Positions 32,542-41,330 of a stretch of DNA of 64,000 bases are shown one piece after another (position 1 is the stretch's first letter; each line of letters starts with the position of its first letter). Source of the stretch: Propionigenium maris DSM 9537. Lineage in GTDB: Bacteria; Fusobacteriota; Fusobacteriia; Fusobacteriales; Fusobacteriaceae. The stretch spans positions 111,293-175,292 of the forward strand of contig NZ_BSDY01000009.1 of assembly GCF_027925155.1 (NCBI RefSeq). Direction: 5' to 3'. The notes under the pieces were generated by a model. The model was not told the origin of the DNA. It was given only the letters and a program-made list of their open reading frames with translations, and searched no databases. A program made the translations under genes and the position numbers.

Positions 32542-34364
32542 TATGCACCTCCCAGAAGTATTTCTCCCTCTTCCCTGTGGAACTTTATTAGATAGAGATT
32601 ATACTCATTGGTAGAATCTATCAGGTAGAACTCTCCTCCCCTGACATCCTTTATCCTTTCCCTTCTGATTCTCATAAGGGTATCGATACCACCTTTAAAT
32701 CCCTTAAAGTTAACCCTGATCCACTCCCCGAACCTTCCATACTCCATCTCTACATCCTCCAGTCCCATATACCTCTTAGTTGCTTCCACCTGTAGCTGAG
32801 GCTCCAAAAGAGGGAAGTGAGTATTGATGTCCTTAAAGATAGATTCATAGTTTACTTTTAACCTTTCCCAGGGCATACCTCCTCCCCTTCCTTCATCCAG
32901 AATATCATCTGGATGGAAGAAGTGGGAAACCATTCCATAGGTTGCTATTCCGTTATATATATTCCACATTACATCATCGTTGTAGAAGAGTCCCCAGGAA
33001 AACCTTGGGAGGGAGTAAAGTGTAGGATAATCGGGATCTCTTCCTATCTCCTGTAACAACACTCCCCTTTCATCTCCTGCAGTATATACTCCGCTGAGAC
33101 TTTTGAGGTCTGGAAGACTTTTTATTAAAGCAGCCTTTCCCTCTCTTGTGAGAAGATTGGTGGGAGGAACATAGGAGTAGATCCTTACATCCTCTCCATA
33201 GAGGTTATCTAGTAACTTCCTCAGCCTCTTGAAGGATGAGATTATGTTTTCCTCGTTCCCCCAGGACTTATAACCGTGCATTTCAAAATCTATCCCTCCA
33301 TCCAGGGCAAGAGAGAGATGGTTATACCCGTGGATTCCTAACTCTCCTCCATTCTGAAAGAGCTTTCGTCCAAGGTATCCCTGATCCTCTCTGTGTATCT
33401 GAAAGAACTTTTCCATCTTCTCCTTTTCCACCACATCATTGTACTGTCCTATTAAAAAACCGGTATATTTGATATTCTGTCTCCTCCCAATACCCTCCAT
33501 ATCCTTCCACCAGATATTTTTAAAGAAGCTACGGGTCTTCATTCGATACTCCCTGTAGAGATCTTCATCTCTTCCATCTGGAAGAGGTGCTGGAAAATCA
33601 TCCAGATGGACCACCTTGGAGTTGAATATCGGCATTATGAAGTAATCATTTCCATAGGCGATTAGTTGGGAAAGTACTCCTCTGGTTATCTTACTTTCTA
33701 AAAGTGTGGTATTAGCACTTATCACTCTTCCCTTCCCTACTTCTCTCTCCCAGATTATCGGGGTATCGTAGTTATCCATTGCAAGAATTCTAACATCTGG
33801 CAGTAAGTCTACATCTAGAGAGGTCCCTGGCATCATCTCCCCACTGGGCTTTATATCCTCAAGTCCCGGAAAAAACTTCTCCTGAAAAATTATTCCCTCT
33901 GTCTCTATATAACTTCTGCTTCCTGTTACTCCCATGGATGAATTAAAGGGGCTCAGGGGAAGGGTAGACAGAAATATCAGATTTCCTCCCCTCTCTAAAT
34001 AATTCTCTAAGAGATCAAAGTTGTCCCTGGACATTTCTCTGTAGGAGTTGCATATCACAATGATGCTGGCATACTCCTCTACCTCCTTCAGCTCCTCCAG
34101 GATACTCCTCTCGTCGTAGTCAACCTTGGAAAACTTAAATGATTCCCTCAGGCTTTCATATATCTCCCCTTTGCTTTCTGCATCTCTATAGAGGATTAGG
34201 TGTTTTTGGGGAGCCTGTATCTCCAGTGTCCCATCCCGTCCCTCCTCCAGCTGAAACTCCTCTACCTGCTTCAGGGAGTAGTGCTCACTCATCTCCGTAG
34301 TTCTCATATACTGAAATGCTCCGACTATAATTAGTATCACTACCATAAAGTAACTAAATCTCAT
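32541..34364 (-). CDS. pelA: PelA-type polysaccharide deacetylase (DUF2194-like, 607 aa)
   Basis: A single N-terminal membrane anchor is followed by a lumenal domain similar to DUF2194, and a polysaccharide deacetylase domain with the metal/catalytic residues in VVHLDDFPAP and GIHGYNHL, and a late SHFFHPDD. It should remove acetyl groups from Pel. Compared with P. aeruginosa PelA, which carries hydrolase and deacetylase in one chain, here the hydrolase is a separate gene (35637-36569), as in Gram-positive pel loci. Start: ATG at 34364 (a TTG lies three codons out), overlapping pelD by 11 bp. Confidence 0.88.
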   Translation of the reverse strand: MRFSYFMVVILIIVGAFQYMRTTEMSEHYSLKQVEEFQLEEGRDGTLEIQAPQKHLILYRDAESKGEIYESLRESFKFSKVDYDERSILEELKEVEEYASIIVICNSYREMSRDNFDLLENYLERGGNLIFLSTLPLSPFNSSMGVTGSRSYIETEGIIFQEKFFPGLEDIKPSGEMMPGTSLDVDLLPDVRILAMDNYDTPIIWEREVGKGRVISANTTLLESKITRGVLSQLIAYGNDYFIMPIFNSKVVHLDDFPAPLPDGRDEDLYREYRMKTRSFFKNIWWKDMEGIGRRQNIKYTGFLIGQYNDVVEKEKMEKFFQIHREDQGYLGRKLFQNGGELGIHGYNHLSLALDGGIDFEMHGYKSWGNEENIISSFKRLRKLLDNLYGEDVRIYSYVPPTNLLTREGKAALIKSLPDLKSLSGVYTAGDERGVLLQEIGRDPDYPTLYSLPRFSWGLFYNDDVMWNIYNGIATYGMVSHFFHPDDILDEGRGGGMPWERLKVNYESIFKDINTHFPLLEPQLQVEATKRYMGLEDVEMEYGRFGEWIRVNFKGFKGGIDTLMRIRRERIKDVRGGEFYLIDSTNEYNLYLIKFHREEGEILLGGA

Positions 34365-35601
34365 AAAAATCAATCCCCTCTATGACCTCTCCCAATTTAT
34401 CCAGTAGCAGCCCCTTGTTATGAACTTCCGTAGCAGGAAAGATGAATCTTACCATCCTGTCATCCATTCCCACAACATCCTCATCCCTTACTCTGCCCTC
34501 TATCATCCTGTGGAGCTCATGGGGAGCAGCTCCTCTGTGATTCCCCTCAAAGGCTAGAAACTCCATCTTGAAGAGTTTTTTTCTGTTGTTTTCCTCCTCC
34601 AGTCGCTTATTGAAGTAATCCATCTTCAAGATTCTGGTGCCCTCATAGATATTTTCCACCTCCTCACTATGCTGTCTCTTAATAGCCCTTACAAGGGATC
34701 TGTTCAGCCAGTGGGATATTACCTTAAACATCTCAAAGGTATACCTCTCCTGGATACTGAAGCTCAGCCTCTCTACATTGATAAAACCAATTATCTTCCC
34801 CTCAGTTACTACAGGGGCTATATATACCGGTGTGTCTCCTTCTATATCCAGAGGAAAGGCCATTGCTTCTCTTGCATCTATAACCTGTTTATGCGCCTCC
34901 CCCTCTTCGATCTGGAAGAAACTGGGAAGCCTTCCATTTCCAACCTTTAACTTCAGTCTGGCAAAGTTTTTTTCTGAGTTGTAGGTGTAGATGGAGATTA
35001 CATCACAGTCTATAAACTGCTTAATATTCAAGATAGTTTTGGTAAATATCTCCTCTACTCCCATCTTATCCAATGATGATGTCAGGTGGTGGAGGGTGAG
35101 TATACTCTCCTTACTGTTTATAATCTGATTTTTTAACCTGCTGTTGGTGAAGGTAAGTTTTATATTATTTCTCTTCTGTCTTGTGAACCCCTTCTTGAGC
35201 CTGCTTATCTCATTTTCCATATGAATAATCTTTTCATCGGTGGAATCCCTCAGCTTACCTATAAATAGAGCTGTAAAGAAGAACATGAGAATAAACTTAG
35301 AGTACTCAAAGGAAGCAAAGAAGATTATGGGATCCCTCTCTACATTGAGGTAGGCCAGGAAGTAGAAGAAGGTTGCAAAGATCACCCCAAAGGTACTGAG
35401 ATATGTCCCGTACCTCATAGATATTACTGCTACAACTATCAGCAGTGGGTGGAGGTTTAGCTCCAGAAAACCATGCTTAAATGGAGACAGATAAAAAAAG
35501 ATAAAGTAAACTAACCCAGTATAGATAAAGCTCTCTGCAAAGCAGTAGAAGGACCTACCTTTAATCTCTCCTTTAGTTTTTATATTCATAACCTTCACCA
35601 T
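34354..35601 (-). CDS. pelD: PelD-like c-di-GMP receptor (415 aa)
   Basis: Four N-terminal membrane helices (about residues 15-110), a coiled linker, a GAF domain (about 175-290) and a C-terminal degenerate GGDEF domain. The active GGDEF is replaced by MDDRM, but the inhibitory site RxxD is kept as R370-V-R-D373, five residues before it, exactly as in PelD, where it binds c-di-GMP and switches on polymer synthesis. The start could be the ATG four codons in (35589). It is followed by the deacetylase gene with an overlap. Confidence 0.9.
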   Translation of the reverse strand: MVKVMNIKTKGEIKGRSFYCFAESFIYTGLVYFIFFYLSPFKHGFLELNLHPLLIVVAVISMRYGTYLSTFGVIFATFFYFLAYLNVERDPIIFFASFEYSKFILMFFFTALFIGKLRDSTDEKIIHMENEISRLKKGFTRQKRNNIKLTFTNSRLKNQIINSKESILTLHHLTSSLDKMGVEEIFTKTILNIKQFIDCDVISIYTYNSEKNFARLKLKVGNGRLPSFFQIEEGEAHKQVIDAREAMAFPLDIEGDTPVYIAPVVTEGKIIGFINVERLSFSIQERYTFEMFKVISHWLNRSLVRAIKRQHSEEVENIYEGTRILKMDYFNKRLEEENNRKKLFKMEFLAFEGNHRGAAPHELHRMIEGRVRDEDVVGMDDRMVRFIFPATEVHNKGLLLDKLGEVIEGIDFYEI

Positions 35602-35636
35602 CTCCTTCAGTTAAAGGAAGCCTTATAGGCCTCCAC

Positions 35637-36569
35637 CTAATCATAATTTATATAGTAGTAGTATGTATCCACTGTATCTAAAAATACACCGTCAAAACCC
35701 GCTTCAGTTATCCTGTCTATATAACCCTCTATAATCTCTTGCCACTCTCTGTGCCAGTATTTAACAACATAGTTCCCCTCCCACCTGGGGTTTTCCTCCC
35801 CCAGCCACTCTGGAGGGTTATCGTTCCACCTCTTCTTCCAGTAGTGCCTGTAGTCCTCTGCCTCACCTATGCTCAGGTAGGAGACCACCAGTCTCCTTCC
35901 TCCGTTCCACTTATACCTTATCCTCTCGATATCCTTTTCTGTAAGAGCTTTTCCTTTAAAGAAGGCATCTATTACAAGAAGATCAAAGTTTGTTTTGGCA
36001 AGAGTATCTATATACTCCCTCTTGCTCCTGTATCTCTCAGGGTTTAAGAGGTAGAGAAAGTTTTTTACATCCTTCAGTTCTTCTATGTCCTCTGTATTTT
36101 CATAGGGTATCTTGCTATTTATCTGGGTGACCTCCCTGTTGGGAACATTGTAGTTTATGAATCCGGACTTTTTTGCCTCCCTGTCTGAGGTCCAGCTATT
36201 CCACAAGGTTTTTGTATAGTTGGTTGTAAATACAGCTAACCCCTCGCCCCTTACTTCCTTCAGTCTCTTCTCCAGAAGATTTCTATAGCTCTGGGGGCTT
36301 CTGCTGTTATACTCTGGATTCCCGTAGTAGATGGATTCCTGGGATATGCCGTCTATCCCAACAAGCCAATCTCTCATAAGCTCCCCATTCTTATAGTAGA
36401 GGTCCACAGCATTTTGCTGAATTACTATATATTCCTCTGGAAGTTGAGCATCTATATGTCTAATTAACCTCCTCATCTCACCTCTATAGTCCACTTCTCC
36501 TCCAAACACCTTAAAACTTCCTAAAAAAAACATGATGATTACCAGTATAACCTCTCTTTTTCCCCCCAT
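35637..36569 (-). CDS. PelA-type glycoside hydrolase (GH114, 310 aa)
   Basis: A signal peptide (GKREVILVIIMFFLGSFKVFGG) is followed by an N-terminal region with NYTKTLWN and by a GH114/PelA hydrolase TIM-barrel: LLVIDAFFKG, SYLSIGEAEDYR, VKYWHREWQEII and FDGVFLDTVDTY, with the acidic residues of the active site in the last block. It would cut alpha-1,4-galactosamine-rich Pel. The first gene of the operon on this strand. ATG at 36569 follows GAGGAGGAAGTGTTT; two further upstream ATGs lack a proper site. Confidence 0.88.
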   Translation of the reverse strand: MGGKREVILVIIMFFLGSFKVFGGEVDYRGEMRRLIRHIDAQLPEEYIVIQQNAVDLYYKNGELMRDWLVGIDGISQESIYYGNPEYNSRSPQSYRNLLEKRLKEVRGEGLAVFTTNYTKTLWNSWTSDREAKKSGFINYNVPNREVTQINSKIPYENTEDIEELKDVKNFLYLLNPERYRSKREYIDTLAKTNFDLLVIDAFFKGKALTEKDIERIRYKWNGGRRLVVSYLSIGEAEDYRHYWKKRWNDNPPEWLGEENPRWEGNYVVKYWHREWQEIIEGYIDRITEAGFDGVFLDTVDTYYYYINYD

Positions 36570-36705
36570 AAACACTTCCTCCTCTATTATTACTTCATAC
36601 ATAAATAACCACCACTTTCCTTTTTCAAGGTGCGCCAATAAACATTTACACAATGCCCTTTCTGTGCTATCTTATAGTATAGAAAAATCAAGGATGGTGA
36701 TAATT

Positions 36706-37551
36706 TTGAAAACTATAAAAACCTTTATGTTGATGTCTGTAATGACACTTATACTCCTCTTCTTTGGTAACCTCCTGGGAGGAAGAAGCGGAATGACCAT
36801 TGCTCTTATCTTCTCCTTTGGAATGAACTTCTTTTCATACTGGTTCAGTGACAGGATGGTACTAGCTATGTACAGAGCACAACCCCTGGAAAGGGACAAT
36901 AAGGTATACCAGATAACTGAGAGGATAGCCCGTAATGTGGACCTTCCAATGCCTAAGGTATATATAATTAACCAGAGTCAGCCAAATGCCTTTGCCACTG
37001 GTAGAAATCCCAAGAATGCAGCTGTTGCTGTGACAAGGGGACTTCTTGAGATATTAGATGACAATGAGCTGGCTGGAGTAATCGGCCATGAGCTCGGCCA
37101 TGTGAACAACAGAGATATTCTTATAGGTACTATCGCAGCTTCCATGGCTGGAGCTATCTCCTACTTGGCAAGTATGGCCAGGTGGGCTGCGATCTTTGGA
37201 GGTGGAAGAAGAGATGACGATGAGGGTGGAAACCCTATAGCTCTTATTGCCACTGCAATCCTGGCTCCCCTGGCAGCAGCACTGGTACAGATGGCCATCT
37301 CCAGAACCAGGGAGTACAAGGCCGATGAGTATGGGGCAAAAGCTGCCGGAAATGCCCTCTACCTGGCAAGAGCCCTTAGAAAGCTTGAGATGTGGAGTAA
37401 GAATATACCTTTCAAAGCCAACCCGGCTACATCTCACATGTTTATTGTGAGTCCCCTTTCTGGTGAGGGAATGGCAAACCTCTTCAGCACCCACCCAAGT
37501 ACTGCAGAGAGAATAAAAAGACTGGAAGAGATGGCTGAAAGAGGATTTTAA
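36706..37551 (+). CDS. htpX: HtpX-like membrane zinc metalloprotease (281 aa)
   Basis: M48-family protease with the HExxH motif in GVIGHELGHVNNRDI, third ligand Glu in REYKADEYGAK, and membrane helices before and after. It degrades misfolded membrane proteins. TTG at 36706 is preferred as start (homologues begin KTIKTFMLM); an ATG four codons upstream is possible. Divergent from the pel operon; its coding region begins near the leader of that operon, so the promoters are close together. Confidence 0.93.
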   Translation: MKTIKTFMLMSVMTLILLFFGNLLGGRSGMTIALIFSFGMNFFSYWFSDRMVLAMYRAQPLERDNKVYQITERIARNVDLPMPKVYIINQSQPNAFATGRNPKNAAVAVTRGLLEILDDNELAGVIGHELGHVNNRDILIGTIAASMAGAISYLASMARWAAIFGGGRRDDDEGGNPIALIATAILAPLAAALVQMAISRTREYKADEYGAKAAGNALYLARALRKLEMWSKNIPFKANPATSHMFIVSPLSGEGMANLFSTHPSTAERIKRLEEMAERGF

Positions 37552-37591
37552 CTTTCATCTTTTAAGGCAAAAACAATAACAGGAGGATTAC

Positions 37592-38299
37592 ATGAAGACT
37601 TTTAAGATTATACTTACCCTTTTAATGACACTGGTAGTCTTGAGCGGATGCTCTAGCACGAAAACAAGCAGATTATACTTTGACTCCAAGCCCTACCACT
37701 ACCTGACTGGTAAGAGCAGCGACGGAAACTACGACCTTCTTCTCTACAAGGTAGACGGGGAGCAGCGTTTCTACCTTCAAGAGAAGAACAGCGACTACTC
37801 CGAGATCACTGAGGAGATCTGGGGAGCATGGGAGGATAGAAATGGTATCCTAAACCTGCTCACAGAGGACAAGAGGTCTGTAAGGATCTCTGGTTACAAG
37901 AGCACCCCTCATGTAATATACACAGATATTCCTAAATTAGGTAATACTACCTTCCAGGTATCCAAGAAGATCTACCTTTATAAGGGAATGGAGGAGAAGG
38001 ACGGGTATACCTATAACTTCACCCTGAGACTTTTTGAGAAGGGAAAGACTATTCCTATCTACCTCATTCCTCCAAAGCACCAGGAGAATACCTTTATCCT
38101 TGACGTAGAGGAAGTTAAGGATGGAGAGGTTATCTCCCAGGAGGAGTTTATAGGATACTGGAATATCAAGGAAAGGATTATGTTCCTGAAGATGGAGGAT
38201 GACCTTATGCACTTTAAAACCCAGAGAGATAAACTGGAGTTAATAAGCTATGAAAACAGATATGATCTTGACGGGATAAACCTGGAAAAGGTCAGATAG
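37592..38299 (+). CDS. Lipoprotein of unknown function (235 aa)
   Basis: Type II signal peptide with lipobox LSGC (Cys20). The mature part is beta-rich, with repeated polar/aromatic strands and no known domain that I can name. It is 40 bp behind htpX with its own AGGAGG, so it may be cotranscribed with it. It ends at a dispersed repeat copy, then a terminator. Envelope protein by the lipobox; function unknown. Confidence 0.7.
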   Translation: MKTFKIILTLLMTLVVLSGCSSTKTSRLYFDSKPYHYLTGKSSDGNYDLLLYKVDGEQRFYLQEKNSDYSEITEEIWGAWEDRNGILNLLTEDKRSVRISGYKSTPHVIYTDIPKLGNTTFQVSKKIYLYKGMEEKDGYTYNFTLRLFEKGKTIPIYLIPPKHQENTFILDVEEVKDGEVISQEEFIGYWNIKERIMFLKMEDDLMHFKTQRDKLELISYENRYDLDGINLEKVR

Positions 38300-38392
38300 A
38301 AGCAACGTGACGTTGTATCCTTATAATCAAAAGGATCACTGATTACTTCAGGCAACTTTTAATAAATTCTATACTTTCATTGGTAATAAAAA
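38300..38392. repeat. Dispersed intergenic repeat copy
   Basis: Starts directly after the TAG stop with GCAACGTGACGTTGT, then TCC..ATAATC, TTCAGGCAACTTTTAATAAA and TTCTATACTTTCATTGGTAA. Immediately followed by a terminator. Confidence 0.8.
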
Positions 38393-38421
38393 AGGGGCAG
38401 AGTCGATGACTTTGCCCCTTT
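38391..38421 (+). terminator. Terminator of the lipoprotein gene
   Basis: AAGGGGCAGAGTC pairs with GACTTTGCCCCTT around GAT (one mismatch), followed by T-rich sequence. Confidence 0.8.
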
Positions 38422-38449
38422 ATATAAATCAACTTAAAAGGAGACCTAC

Positions 38450-39226
38450 ATGAAAAACTTTAAAGCTATAACAATCTCTGCTCTACTACTTCTTCTCTCC
38501 CTCACCTCATACTCCATTACCCTTTCCACTGAGGAGCTGAGAGAAGCCGGGGAGAGGATCTATCAAAATGAAACCGGGGGTATCAGAGAGAAGTTAATCC
38601 ACTGGAATGTAGGGGAGGAGTTTGCTTCCCTGGGAATAGGGCACTTTATCTGGTATCCGGAAAACTTCGATGGGCCCTTTGATGAAAGCTTCCCAGGGCT
38701 CCTGGCTTACTATAGAAGAAATAACATTCCGCTCCCTGAACTTTTCAGAGACACTGTCTACTGTCCATGGGATACAAGGGAGGAGTTTTTAAAGGCGACC
38801 TCCTCTAAGAAGGTGACAGAGGCCATAGTCTTCCTGGAGAACACAAAGGATATTCAGGTGGCCTTTATCTATGAGAGGCTCCAGGGCTCCTTAGAGGGTA
38901 TGCTTGCTGCCACAGATAGGAAGGAACATGTCAAAGAGCAGTTCTACAGGGTGGCTCACTCCCCTGGAGGACTCTATCCCCTTATCGACTACGTGAACTT
39001 CAAGGGAGAGGGAGTAAAGGAAAGCGAAAGGTATATGGATAAGGGCTGGGGGCTTCTTCAGATCCTGGAAGGAATGGAGGGAACCTCCAAGGGAAGGGAG
39101 GCCTTGGAGGAGTTCAGAAAAGAAGCAAAGTTTGTGTTGAAGAGAAGGGTGGACAACTCTCCCAAGGAGAGGGGAGAGGAGAGATGGCTCCCTGGATGGT
39201 ATAGAAGAATAGATACCTATAGATAG
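38450..39226 (+). CDS. Conserved secreted protein, function unknown (258 aa)
   Basis: A signal peptide (about residues 1-23) is followed by a domain with ETGGIREKLIHWNVGEEF, then SLGIGHFIWYP and CPWDTREEF. I have seen this GIGHFIWYP pattern in conserved uncharacterised proteins of proteobacteria; the N-terminal part recalls lysozyme-like folds, but no catalytic assignment is safe. The strong terminator and ribosome site (AAAAGGAGACCTAC) make it a real single-gene unit. Confidence 0.75.
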   Translation: MKNFKAITISALLLLLSLTSYSITLSTEELREAGERIYQNETGGIREKLIHWNVGEEFASLGIGHFIWYPENFDGPFDESFPGLLAYYRRNNIPLPELFRDTVYCPWDTREEFLKATSSKKVTEAIVFLENTKDIQVAFIYERLQGSLEGMLAATDRKEHVKEQFYRVAHSPGGLYPLIDYVNFKGEGVKESERYMDKGWGLLQILEGMEGTSKGREALEEFRKEAKFVLKRRVDNSPKERGEERWLPGWYRRIDTYR

Positions 39227-39227
39227 A

Positions 39228-39256
39228 AGAGGACGACCGATGGTCGTCCTCTTTTA
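39228..39256 (+). terminator. Terminator
   Basis: AGAGGACGACC pairs with GGTCGTCCTCT around GAT, then four T; it lies between convergent genes and may serve both. Confidence 0.85.
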
Positions 39257-39270
39257 ATTTTATGTTGAAG

Positions 39271-40323
39271 TTAACCCCTGTATCTGATGGGATCCACACT
39301 CTTATTATTTATCCTTACCTCAAAGTGCAGGTGGGGTCCCGTAACGTTGCCGGTCTGGCCGCTCTCAGCTATCTTTGTAGCCCTATCAACCTTCTGCCCT
39401 GCCCTTACATCTATCTTATCCAGGTGGGCATACCAGGTGCTGTACCCATTGGGGTGGTCTATTACCACTGTTTTCCCATATCCCCTGAGCCATCCTGCAA
39501 TACGTACTGTTCCTCCCTCTGCTGACTTAACAGGGGTGTTCATTGCGGCCTTCAGATCCACCCCAGTATGAAAGGATCCCCTCTTACCGCTCACTGGATG
39601 GGTTCTGTATCCCCAGCTGCTGTTTACGCCTCTCCACTGTACCGGCCAGTAGAAATCAAGGTTTCCAGTTGACGCCACGGCACCTACCTTAGGGGTAAGG
39701 GTGGACCCAGTTATCTTCAGCTCCTGCCCCGGATAGATCCTGCTGTCCTTGAGGTTATTTATCCTTCTAAGTTCCCCTGTTGTGGTACTGTATTTTTTCG
39801 CTATTAACCCGAGGTTTTCACCACTCTTCACCTTATGGGTCCTTATCTGCCCTACCTTCAGTGTCTGTCCAACCCTTATAACATCACCGTTTAGGTCGTT
39901 TAGGTCCCTCAGATCCTCTATCTTCATATTGTACCTTCCAGCTATGGAGACAAGGCTCTCACCCCTTGCAACTATGTGCTCACTGAAGTCATATATATTC
40001 AGCTTCTGTCCGGGATAAATCCTGTCGTTCTTCAGGGAGTTTATCCTCTTAAGCTCATCCACTCCTATACCATACTTCTTGGCAATCAGTGCGAGATTTT
40101 CACCATTTCTCACTATGTGGTTTCTGTAGTCTCCCACATATAATTTTTGTCCTATCCTAATCCTATCTCCATCAAGGTCATTTATCTCCTTAAGCTTCTC
40201 CAGACTTATATTGTGGATTGCAGCAATACCTGAAAGGGTATCCCCGTGTCTCACCATATAATCTTCGGCGAATACCAGTTTAGATAGAAAAATAACCGGA
40301 ATAAATAACTTCTTAAACTTCAA
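39271..40323 (-). CDS. Secreted LysM-M23 peptidoglycan peptidase (350 aa)
   Basis: A signal peptide (MKFKKLFIPVIFLSKLVFA) is followed by four LysM repeats (about residues 22-210; each like HGDTLSGIAAIHNIS or SGENLGLIAKKY) and a C-terminal M23 (LytM/NlpD) domain with FHTGVDLKA and GPHLHFEVRIN, which hold the zinc ligands. It should bind and cut peptidoglycan cross-links or, like NlpD/EnvC, regulate amidases; catalytic His/Asp are kept. Start is TTG with GGAGGTTAGGGT. Single-gene unit. Confidence 0.92.
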   Translation of the reverse strand: MKFKKLFIPVIFLSKLVFAEDYMVRHGDTLSGIAAIHNISLEKLKEINDLDGDRIRIGQKLYVGDYRNHIVRNGENLALIAKKYGIGVDELKRINSLKNDRIYPGQKLNIYDFSEHIVARGESLVSIAGRYNMKIEDLRDLNDLNGDVIRVGQTLKVGQIRTHKVKSGENLGLIAKKYSTTTGELRRINNLKDSRIYPGQELKITGSTLTPKVGAVASTGNLDFYWPVQWRGVNSSWGYRTHPVSGKRGSFHTGVDLKAAMNTPVKSAEGGTVRIAGWLRGYGKTVVIDHPNGYSTWYAHLDKIDVRAGQKVDRATKIAESGQTGNVTGPHLHFEVRINNKSVDPIRYRG

Positions 40324-40405
40324 ACCCTAACCTCCGCTGTCTTTAATTTGCTCTAAATAATACCTTAGCAGAGTTTTGTGTCTAAAGTGTGAAAATTCAG
40401 ATAAT

Positions 40406-40603
40406 TTATTTTTCCTTTACCGTTTCAAGGTATCTCTTGCACTGGGTACACTGTACCTTGTTATTTTTCTTTATAAACTGTGAGGAGGAACACCTTATCC
40501 TCTCCCTGCATACCCTGCACTCCTCGGTACCATAAACCCTGTAAAAAAGTGCCTCAAGCCTCTCAATTATCTCCACTATATCCAAGTTCTCAAATATCTT
40601 CAT
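40406..40603 (-). CDS. Small zinc-ribbon-like protein (65 aa)
   Basis: An N-terminal helix (FENLDIVEIIERLEALF) is followed by a cysteine pattern ECRVCRERIRC ... VQCTQCKRYL (CxxC...CxxC), a probable zinc knuckle of about 30 residues. Role unknown; nucleic acid or protein binding is the usual use. ATG follows GGGGAGGGATAAGT. Confidence 0.65.
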   Translation of the reverse strand: MKIFENLDIVEIIERLEALFYRVYGTEECRVCRERIRCSSSQFIKKNNKVQCTQCKRYLETVKEK

Positions 40604-40725
40604 ACTTATCCCTCCCCTAAACCCTTACACTTTTTGGAGTTTAATTCCTTTAAGTCTAAAGATATTTATTTTAAAAGGAAATCTCCCTCTTTTATCAAAT
40701 TATCTAGTAGGGAGGAGGGATAAAT

Positions 40726-41136
40726 ATGAAAAAAATTATTTTGATACTCTTTATAGCACTATCCTTGAATGTAGTATCGGCCACCCCGTCATATATGGAT
40801 GAGAGGGGATTTATGGAAAAAACTCTTATAAAACTCAGGTTGAGAAAGGATATCTCCAAGTCCTTTAAGTATTCCAAGCTGAAAGTTTATTCAAAGAGAA
40901 GCGGAGGCTACAGAAGGATTCAGGGACGGATAAAAAACCAGGCTGATGGCGACTTCCAGTGGGCTACCTTCAAGGTTATGCTGGGAGAGAAGAAGAACAA
41001 GCTGGAGGAGGTATACAGATTTACCATACATAACTTTGAGAAGAATAAAACCTACTTTTTGGATTCCAATGTATATGTAGGAGACACCAAGGGAAAAGAG
41101 ATGCAGATAGTCTATGTTAACAGTGAGGAGAAATAG
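40726..41136 (+). CDS. Secreted beta-sandwich-like protein (136 aa)
   Basis: A signal peptide (MKKIILILFIALSLNVVSA) and a basic, beta-rich mature part with GGYRRIQGRIKNQADGDFQW and a following VMLGEKKNKLEEVYRFTI that suit an FxLYD-like small beta domain. GGAGGAGGGATAAAT precedes the ATG. No known function. Part of a short unit with the next two genes (gaps of 37 and 31 bp). Confidence 0.65.
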   Translation: MKKIILILFIALSLNVVSATPSYMDERGFMEKTLIKLRLRKDISKSFKYSKLKVYSKRSGGYRRIQGRIKNQADGDFQWATFKVMLGEKKNKLEEVYRFTIHNFEKNKTYFLDSNVYVGDTKGKEMQIVYVNSEEK

Positions 41137-41173
41137 TGTGGAGGGACTTGCCTTAGAGGGGAGTCCTTTTTCT

Positions 41174-41299
41174 ATGGCAAAAGAAAGCTTGAAGAAGAGA
41201 GACTTTTCAACTGAAATATTATACAGCTTATTTGAAGGGATTTCCTCTACCATAAAGTATAGTGATATTAGGGACTTTGTGTTAAGTGGCAATGGTTAA
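41174..41299 (+). CDS. Possible small protein (41 aa)
   Basis: A frame of 41 codons starts MAKESLKKRDFSTEILYS and ends DFVLSGNG. GAGGGGAG lies 10 bases upstream of the ATG, a bit far. It sits between the secreted protein gene and the GAF gene on the same strand. Helical and charged; could be a true small gene or leader. Confidence 0.4.
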   Translation: MAKESLKKRDFSTEILYSLFEGISSTIKYSDIRDFVLSGNG

Positions 41300-41330
41300 T
41301 CTTATATTTTTATTCTCAAGGAGTGGTTCT

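Noticed and set aside
37054..37494. A 146-codon frame antisense to htpX
   Set aside because: It lies wholly within htpX, is Cys/Ser-rich and has no upstream ribosome site.
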